Below are positions 44,087-51,314 of a stretch of 51,314 nt of DNA, one piece after another. Position 1 is the stretch's first letter. Each line of letters opens with the position of its first letter. The stretch is taken from assembly GCA_002633005.1 (NCBI GenBank), contig NMRA01000858.1, positions 9,293 through 60,606 of the forward strand, in the 5' to 3' direction. Position numbers and translations under genes: made by a program. This DNA is from Phoronis australis. Its lineage: Eukaryota > Phoronida > Phoronidae. Under the pieces are notes generated by a model. It was not told the origin of the DNA. It worked only from the letters and a program-made list of their open reading frames with translations, and made no database searches.

Positions 44087-46432
44087 CGCTGCCCAGAAAC
44101 AAACCAGGGTTACATATACTGCAGTCGCATCATCTGCATTTGGTTTGTGAACAGTTAAACAAGAAGACCTAAAGCACCAATGCATATTGCTAATAATCAG
44201 TCAAGGCATGTTACACAACAAATATTTAATTACATTTTCCATCACAAAGTCTGGTAAGCCGATTGTGTTCAGAGTCAGTAACATCACTGTTTATGTTTTT
44301 GAGACCTTGTTTGAATTTCTTGTCAGCATTAACGATCATGAAACAGTTGTTGGCAGCAGACTGTATAAATTCTAGGATTTCAGACGCCAAAGATATTGTC
44401 GTCTTTCTCATATTTCTAAAATTTTTGACAAGTTCAAAACAATAATTTTTTCGCTGTCTGAAATTCAGGAATTTTTACCGTATGTCTTTATGAGGAAGAA
44501 CAGCGTCGTATTATAGTATAAACTGCCTGAGAAGGTTTAAGAGCGTAAATGTCACACTTGTTACCTTAATGTGGTAGACACAGTAATTGTCCACCTTGTT
44601 ATCCAGATGGAACTTGAGAGACTGGAACTGCCTGTGTGTTAGGGGCATTTTTGTGCAGACGGCCATTCCACAGCTGACATAATCTCCAAGATGTTACCAC
44701 GCAGATCTTTTTGACGTGACATCACATTGTACACAGCATCAACAAATGGTGTGGGATGCAACTCTCTCTACATATTCTGAAAAAGACATTCTATTTATAA
44801 AACAAAAGCAAGACCAACAAACCTGGACAACATGTTACAAGGAGGTTTTACAAACAATTATTTTTATCTCAATGCCATCTTCATGCCATGAATTTTACGC
44901 TTACACAAAAGTCACGCATTTCTAAACATATGCGTGACTTTCCACCTTTCCTCCTCAGAGCCGCTTTTACCGAGATCAAAGGGAGCATGGTGCCAGAGTC
45001 GGACTTAGTTGCGATGACTGCATTGTCTGGTGAGAACAAGACCCAATTAAGTGTAATTACTTGACCATAAACTGCAGTAAATATCTACGCCTGTATATAC
45101 TGGCGAATTTTCAAAATGCATTAACCAATTGTTTTTGTTGAAAACAAATACCACAGCTGTATTCAGACGAAAAAACAGCAATGTTTGGATTATTCTTTTA
45201 ATATACAACTAAGGTACATTAAAACATCTAAATAAACAACACACAGTAATTTTTAAAATATCACTTATAGCCCATTGCATGCCGAATTATTTTACTCCAG
45301 GAGTAGTACACTAACCGGAAAACTGATATTTGTGGAAATGCACCGATTTCGATCTTAGCTTGTAGTTGTGAATGAACACCTGTGAAGACAACTAAGACAG
45401 CTAGCTCTGTAGTCAACGAGAGAGTGCAAGCGGTGGACGAGGTTGGTCTGTGGGCAAGACCTGTGATTTCATTTTTAAGACTGAGGAAAAGCTAGAATAG
45501 TTATGTAGTTACTGCAACCAAAACTGTCCAGAGTTTCCAAATTTTCAGTTTGGCTATCACCATATTTGCACTTTTGTATATATTTAATGATTTGAGTTCT
45601 AATAGAGACTGAACTTGAACNTCACCTTAAAACCACCACTTCCCTGCCGATGCTGGACTTAAGCCAACAATAGATTCCCAAACAAATTTCCTACAGATTC
45701 CAAAAATGTGGTCCAAAAGTACTATCAACCAACTAGATTTTACAAATCTGGCTTGCACGAGGGCTACATGAAATCACAGCCAATTTCTCAGTTGCTACAC
45801 AGCAATGCACAACTGCATCAGGGGCCACAATCTTGAAGAAGAGCGCAGCTACAGTCAAGAAAGTGGCCTTTTTTCATTCTCATCATGTTCACAAATACAA
45901 ACAAAACATATTCAAAAAAATGCTAAATCATCAGTTTTCACCCTAAAACCACCACTTCCCTGCCAATGCTGGACTTAAGCCAACATTAGATTCTGAAAAA
46001 AAATTCCTACCAATTCCAAAAAAGTGGTCCAAAAATACTGTCAACCAACTAGTTTTTTTATAAATCTAGCTTGTATGAGGGCTACCTCAATTTCTCAGTT
46101 GCTACGTAGCAATGCACAATTGCAACAATGCATGGGCCACCATCTTGAAGATTTAGAGTGCAGCTACAGCCAAGAAAGTGTCCTTTTTTCATTCTCAGCA
46201 TTTCAAACTGTCATGAATTCTCATGATGATCAAGTGAAAGTGAGTCATATCATGTTTTTTCATTGAACTCTGGCAAAAGGAAGAGTTGTTACATAATAGT
46301 TCCTGTGAGTAGTGACCTCAGCATATCAATGTTATTGTTTCAGTGCATCTGGTTGTCTGGTAAACAAGTCATTTTCCATATATGGCATGCCAGGACGAGA
46401 TTGTGGAATTCCATTCATAAAAGTTTACTATT
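44087..46432. other. Intergenic stretch before the BEL element
   Basis: A minus-strand frame 44226-44411 (61 codons, preceded by an AG) reads like coding sequence but matches no family I know. Sequence after the N at 45621 (about 45622-45890) is repeated, with divergence, at about 45938-46200. No other feature was seen. Confidence 0.4.
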
Positions 46433-46633
46433 TGTGTTGATGTCACAGGAACCCACTCAAATACACCCAAAACCCACACATATTTTGAGTTGCTATATAT
46501 ACTGTACTTAGAGCCAATAAACTTTGTGTGTTCTTATAGCCTTCAATCGATGTAGTCAGTTTTTATCTCCATCTAACAAGCAACGAACCGGTTAGACTCC
46601 ACAGCAGTCTACAACCTCATCAAATACCCCACA
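46433..46633 (+). repeat. Probable 5' LTR of BEL/Pao element 1
   Basis: The segment starts TGTGTTGATG and ends CCCCACA, the TG...CA form. It contains TATATATA at 46494 and AATAAA at 46516-46521, and is followed at once by a candidate primer-binding site and the Gag start. A second LTR for comparison is not in the window, so the borders are inferred. Confidence 0.5.
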
Positions 46634-46657
46634 TTTGTTGGTGCCAAGTGAACCGAG
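46634..46657 (+). promoter_or_regulatory. Candidate primer-binding site
   Basis: TTGGTGCCAAGTGAACC lies between the proposed LTR and the first Gag ATG (46658). A TGG-starting sequence here fits pairing with the CCA end of a tRNA; which tRNA was not determined. Confidence 0.4.
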
Positions 46658-48230
46658 ATGGAGAAACTCATGAACAAGAGGAGAGCACACCGCGGCAAGA
46701 TCACTCAAAACCTTGCCGCCCCACGTAATATTCTACAGCAAGAGAATATTACCACGGAAGAACTGGATGCAGTCAATGCACATATTCAACTCTGCCACGA
46801 CAAAGTCAAACTACTTGCCAAGCTGGACGACGAGATCGCCGACATGAAATTCTGGTGAAGGCACAGAACAGTTCTCACAGGTTTGCCTATCGGAACACAC
46901 GTCAATGTACTCTTTACTCTNGGATGCAGTCAATGCACATATTCAACTCTGCCACGACAAAGTCAAACTACTTGCCAAGCTGGACGACGAGATCGCCAAC
47001 ACCACCCCAACGACAGAAATCGAAGCCTTTTATGAAGAGTCGGCCTAGTACTTCGACAACGTCAGCATGACACTGTTGAACCTAAGGCAGCAACGAGACA
47101 AGAAGCAAGGTGTCACAACCTCCCTCCCAATGGCAGGAAGTCTACTGACAGGAGCAGCCCATCAAAGCCCCCCTACACCCCAGGATCCGTGGACACAACA
47201 GCGCCTGCAGTCGCAGCCACAAGCACAGCCACGGCCCCCAGCCCACTAGCGACCAAGCGATTCAACCTCCCCAAACTTCAACTACCAACATTCAGCGGTA
47301 ATATACTACAATGGCTGACGTTTTAAGATCACTTCAATGCCGCCGTTAACGCCGACACGAGTCTTGCCCCTGTACAGAAACTGCAATACCTGCGAGCTCA
47401 ACTTTCTGGAGATGCAGCCAAAGTTATAGAGGGACTACCACTAACTAACGCGAGCTATGATGAAGCCATAGACCTCCTAAAAACAAGGTACGGAAGAACA
47501 GAATTGCTTGTGAATTCATATATGCAGGCGATTCTGGACTTGAAGCAGCCGAGCAATGATGTTAACAGCCTCAGAAAGTTCCACGACAGCATTGAAACTT
47601 ATATTCGAGGACTGAAAACCCTTGGAAAAGCAGCGGACAGCGACATGATCGTCTCAATAATACAGCGAAAAATTCCGCCTCAAGTCAAGACACAAATGCA
47701 CCGAGATCACGCTGGTGATTCATGGACCCTCCAACAACTAATGACCGCCCTGTTGAAAGAAATTGACGCCAACTCTGCTGGAGAGTCATCGCAAAATCAT
47801 GATGTGAGTACGACTGAACATTTTTCTACCTCAAGTTTCCATGTGAATGCCCGCTTCCGCACATCTGGTCCCCCAAGGCCACGTCAACCAAGATGTGTTT
47901 ATTGTAAACAAAGCCATCAAACCCATACCTGTACCGTCATCACAGATGTGAAGAAAAGAATGGAGATTTTGAAACGCGATCGACTGTGCTTCAATTGTTT
48001 GTCCAACAAACACATCAAGAAAGACTGTCAATCTAAGTTTTCATGCCGCACATGTGGACAGAAGCATCACACAACAATTTGTCAGACTACTAGTACTACA
48101 ACTGGAAACGCAACGAGAGAGAATACTCAACCTACGCCACAATCCACGAATACTGTGCCAACAGACCCCACCCCCAAGGACACCCATGTCAAGTTAACTC
48201 CAACGTCTGGACCAATACTGCTGAAAACTG
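46658..48230 (+). pseudogene. BEL/Pao element 1, Gag region
   Basis: The frame from 46658 gives a basic, coiled N-terminus. The N at 46921 repeats about 78 bases. Another shift leads to the DUF1759-type Gag core, from about 47265 to 47770 (LPTFSGNILQW, FNAAVNADTSLAPVQKLQYL, KVIEGLPLT), with a stop inside. Three zinc knuckles follow: CVYCKQSHQTHTC, CFNCLSNKHIKKDC and CRTCGQKHHTTIC (about 47890-48080). Gag would package the RNA. It is broken as read. Confidence 0.8.
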
Positions 48231-48860
48231 CGTCCGCCACTATCAAGAACGGCTCAACTCAGATCCAAGTGAACGTCCTGCTCGACGAGGGTTCACAACG
48301 TACTTTTGTGACCCAACAAGCTGCCCAGCGATTGCACATCAATCCAAACAACTGCCCAAGGGAAACGATTAACCTGTCAACATTTGGTGATGACAAGTCA
48401 ACTCCACATCAGAACGCCATAACAACACTGGAACTGGACACACGCCAAGGTACTTGTGAATTTGTCGGCTATTATTGTGCCGAAAATTTCAACGCCCATC
48501 AAGAATTTTGTCCCGACTGTGATGGCTCACCACGATTACCTGAAGTATCTACCTACTGCTTCCCATGTAACAGATCCTAACTTCGACATTGATTTACTGA
48601 TTGGAGCTCATTATTACTGGTCAATTGTCGGAGACACTACACTTAGAGGTCCAGGGCCCACTGCTGTCGATTCTAAGCTCGGATATTTATTGTCAGGACC
48701 AATAAATACTCCAACTGATACTGCACTGATGGTCAACGCTACCTGCATGCAAGTTACTGTTGATTCACACCAAGACGAGAAAATGGCTTCCATTTACTGG
48801 GATTTGGAAGCAATTGGAATCAGTGACAACACTGAGGATGAAAAGTTTGACTTAAATGAC
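48200..48860 (+). pseudogene. BEL/Pao element 1, aspartic protease (A17-type)
   Basis: The open frame from 47504 continues into VNVLLDEGSQRTFVTQQAA, the catalytic Asp region of BEL/Pao proteases. A frameshift near 48455 is needed to reach the next frame, which has IDLLIGAHYYWSIV and SKLGYLLSGP, the C-terminal protease motifs (48456-48720). The domain is recognisable but broken. Confidence 0.75.
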
Positions 48861-48879
48861 TACTGCGCTAACAGTATCA

Positions 48880-49939
48880 CACGAGATGATGATGGAAATA
48901 TACTGCCCGATTACCCTGGAAAGCTGACCACAACCCCTTGCCCACCAATTACACTGTCACCCAGGCCCGTACACGATCCATGGTTCGTCGACTTGATGAC
49001 AACACACGCCAGATTTATCACAGAATCATACAGGAACAACAAGACAGAGATTTTATCGAGCCTGTACCTGATGACAACACAGTAGGTCATTACAATACCA
49101 CACCACTCAGTGAAGAAGGACAGTGAAACTACCCCCATTCGAATTGTTTACGATTGCAGCTGTTCCACGCAACATAACCCAAACCTCAACGACTGTCTGG
49201 AAGCAGGAACGCCCCTACTGAATGACCTTGTCTTGATCCTGATACGTTTTCGCACCAAGACAGTCGCATTCACAAGCGATATCGAGAAGGCATTTTTAAA
49301 CGTCCGGTTACATCAGGCTGACCGCAACTACACGAAATTTCTGTGGCTAACTGATCCAGCGAATCCAGAAAGTGAATTTCAAGTGTACAGATTCAAGTCC
49401 GTCCTATTTGGTTCCCGCTCCAGTCCGTTCATCCTGAACACAGTCATCAAAACACATTTGGACAATTATGATGATCCTGTGACCAGCGACATACAACAGA
49501 ATATTTACGTTGATAATATTTTAAGTGGTGTTACATTAACTAACGACCAAGAAGATTCCTCTCAACAAGCAGTGAAATACTACACCAAGGCTAATGGTGT
49601 TATGCAACAAGCTGGCTTTAATTTGAAGTCATGGGCCACAAATGACCCCATTCTACAAGCCAAAATAAATGCAGATGGTAATGGAGATGCCAATCAAAAT
49701 GTCAACGTCCTAGGGCTGCAATGGAACACAGCTACAGATTACCTAATGTATACACCACAGTCAACTCAACCTCATGGTGAAGTGACCAAGCGACAAGTGC
49801 TGAAATTGACATCTACCTGTTTGACCCCCTTGGATTTCTGTCCCCAGTTCATGTCAAGGCTAAACTATTAATCCAACAACTGTGGCAGGAGAAATGGAAC
49901 TGGGACGACCCACTCTCATCTACACTATATGAGCAATGA
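48880..49939 (+). pseudogene. BEL/Pao element 1, reverse transcriptase
   Basis: The RT N-terminus is split over three frames at 48900-49120 (NYTVTQARTRSMVRRL, a PHHSVKK block). The main frame 49110-49871 carries PIRIVYDCS, FTSDIEKAFLNVRL, RFKSVLFGSRSSPFILN and the catalytic box YVDNILSG, a known BEL/Pao variant of YxDD. A further shift and a stop occur near 49860-49939, where the element is cut by the second BEL element. RNase H and integrase are absent here. Confidence 0.85.
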
Positions 49940-50219
49940 TGTGGGTTTATATTGCACAAAGATGAAACCCGAGGTGGTTCGTATGATGTATTAAAAGCTT
50001 CTGATGAGATAGTATAAGGATGTTACATATAACATGCAAGTGAACCTACTCGACCAATCAGAATGTGCGCCAAATATAAAACTAACCAGTGGGGAAGATA
50101 ACCTTGAACTGAACAAGAGCCGCCAAATATAAAACTAACCAATGGGGAAGATAACCTTGATTTGAACAAGAGCAGTAAACAACCAAGCTAAACAACCAAG
50201 AAAACCTGTCACAAACACA
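49940..50219 (-). repeat. 3' LTR of BEL/Pao element 2 (inverted)
   Basis: On the minus strand the segment begins TGTGTTTGTGACAGG and ends AAACCCACA. It lies directly downstream of the integrase reading frame and of a purine-rich stretch (CGGGGAGAA at about 50224-50232, minus strand) that may be the polypurine tract. Inside is a 51-base direct duplication (50070-50120 and 50121-50172). The partner LTR is outside the window. Confidence 0.55.
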
Positions 50220-50423
50220 TTCCAAAATTCTCCCCGGGGCGCCAAAAATGTTGAACATAATAGTAAATGGTCGAAACCAGAAATAAATCAGGCAAACAGT
50301 AAATATTAAGTCAATACGGAAATAAAACAGCAAACAAATGTGAAACAAGACAGACAATAAGCATAGTAAACAAGATATATATGTCACAATCGAGTAAGTT
50401 ATATAGAGTCCGTATCATGCAGT

Positions 50424-51308
50424 TTATGCTGACGTTTCCAAAGGGTAAAGTTTCTTAATGGGTCTACTGGTTAGTCCGTTTTTCGTTTTGAGAACCACAG
50501 AACGCACATGTCCATCGTTACCGCGATTGAGTTTTTCCACTTTGCCCATATTCCACATGACACGTGGGGTATTTTCGTCATGTATAAGAACGATGTCACC
50601 ACAACTTATGTTCACGGATTGGCAACCAGATTTGATAGTGTGATACTCGCGAAGAGATGCAAGATATTCGTATTTCCATCGCCGAGTAAAGGCATGTAAC
50701 AGGTTGGAACGTCGTACGCATCGTTGCTCTACTGCTGACGCCCCAAAATCTGGGTCGTCGATTTCATCATCATCCACTGAATTGAATGGTAAACAACTGA
50801 GGCGGCGCCCATGCAATAAGTGAGCCGGAGTAAGCGGATTGGGGTCCTGTATGTCACTAGACAGAAATGTGATCGGTCTGTCGTTAAGAAGACACTCACA
50901 TTCAACAAGCAGAGTGCGCATCTCCTCAAAGTGAAGTTTCGATCGTCCAAGTATTTTCTTAATCGTCGTTTTGGTAATGCCTATCAATCTTTCCCAGAAA
51001 CCACCATACCATGGGGCACGCTGAGGGATGAATTTCCATTGCACGCAGTGGTGAGCCAGGTGATTTTGAACATTGTCAGAGCCCATAAGGTGTTGAATAT
51101 CTGTTACAGATCCCTGGAAGTTCGATCCATTATCAGATAACAAAATGCGAGGCACTGATCGTCTACTGACAAAACGCCTAAACGCCTGGAGAAATGAAAT
51201 TTCTGACATGTCTTGAACTAATTCCAAGTGAATGGCGTGTGTGGTGGCACATGTGAAAAGACAAATGTATGCTTTCAAGTCACGTCCATGATGCTGTTTA
51301 ATTGACAA
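50424..51308 (-). CDS. BEL/Pao element 2, integrase core and C-terminal domain
   Basis: A 294-codon frame with no stop runs to the right edge of the window. Early residues give CATTHAIHLELV. LLSDNGSNF holds a catalytic Asp (residue 59), and WYGGFWERL holds the catalytic Glu (residue 106). The first Asp would lie upstream, beyond the window. From about residue 215 the DUF5641-type C-terminal domain follows (CGDIVLIHDENTPRVMWNMG). Integrase joins the element DNA to the host. The absence of breaks makes this much younger than element 1. The protein would be the end of a Pol polyprotein, not a separate gene; the first Met is only internal. Confidence 0.85.
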   Translation of the reverse strand: MSIKQHHGRDLKAYICLFTCATTHAIHLELVQDMSEISFLQAFRRFVSRRSVPRILLSDNGSNFQGSVTDIQHLMGSDNVQNHLAHHCVQWKFIPQRAPWYGGFWERLIGITKTTIKKILGRSKLHFEEMRTLLVECECLLNDRPITFLSSDIQDPNPLTPAHLLHGRRLSCLPFNSVDDDEIDDPDFGASAVEQRCVRRSNLLHAFTRRWKYEYLASLREYHTIKSGCQSVNISCGDIVLIHDENTPRVMWNMGKVEKLNRGNDGHVRSVVLKTKNGLTSRPIKKLYPLETSA

Positions 51309-51314
51309 ATGTCC

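Larger units (their letters stand above)
49940..51314 (-). mobile_element. BEL/Pao element 2, 3' part, inserted in element 1
   Basis: Element 1 stops inside its reverse transcriptase region at 49939, and an oppositely oriented BEL element with its own LTR begins at 49940. This reads as a nested insertion. The candidate target duplication at the left junction is AATGA or CAATGA (49934-49939); its partner is outside the window. Confidence 0.6.

Noticed and set aside
44226-44411. Possible host exon on the minus strand
   Set aside because: It reads like coding sequence and has an AG in front, but there is no good donor and no recognised family; kept only as a note.
50820-51140. 106-codon plus-strand frame at the right end
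   Set aside because: It lies wholly opposite the integrase frame and is its shadow.

Overview
The window reads as nuclear DNA of an invertebrate-grade animal. It is AT-rich, with short spliced host exons, APE-type LINEs, BEL/Pao LTR retrotransposons and several cut-and-paste DNA transposons. Nothing fixes the species. There is no operon structure, rRNA, CRISPR array or convincing tRNA gene. Sixteen single-N gaps are present; at least ten are flanked by two near-identical copies of the same sequence, so many apparent duplications are probably unmerged contig ends or haplotypes.

Host genes, all on the minus strand. (1) The first coding exon of a secreted CAP/SCP-domain protein (1303-1521), with signal peptide, RVKR furin-type site and a TATA box at 1565-1572. 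(2) A Roco-type gene (leucine-rich repeats followed by a Roc GTPase) spread over about 20 kb. I rebuilt four exons: LRR (40169-40351), end of LRR plus P-loop (29023-29191), switch/DxxG segment (21913-22054) and the segment with the fourth GTPase motif (20907-21051). Splice phases agree at the first two junctions. Exons 2-4 each hold one in-frame TGA, and exon 4 starts with a frame slip in a T run. The gene is therefore either a young pseudogene, a sequence affected by errors, or (less likely) recoded. Two 1.5-kb copies of one DNA element lie in inverted orientation around exons 3 and 4.

Layout. 1-757: 3' end of a LINE (+). 758-5263: CAP exon, a small hAT-like MITE, a 28-bp tandem array and a palindrome-rich element. 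5264-7613: LINE-B (-). 7850-9725: decayed, intron-containing remnant of a cysteine-rich multicopy protein (+). 10440-12481: a LINE whose 5' half is inverted. 13240-17304: a terminal-inverted-repeat element split by LINE-D (-). 17335-18480: a second LINE lineage (-). 19086-20591 and 27104-28615: the inverted DNA-element pair. 22060-26630: dispersed repeats carrying CTCF-like core motifs. 29310-30780: a gap-flanked duplicate. 31200-34800: a cluster of the 10-mer GTACACTACA. 32934-34511: a TTAA-flanked Kolobok-like element with a THAP remnant. 35390-38560: a decayed LINE (-). 41984-44086: a hAT-like element with a 5-bp target duplication. 46433-49939: a decayed BEL/Pao element (+), apparently interrupted by a second BEL/Pao element in the opposite orientation (49940 to the window end).

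The coding content is thus one GTPase/LRR signalling gene and the edge of a secreted CAP gene, embedded in layered transposon insertions. All reverse-transcriptase units except possibly the last integrase frame are broken.
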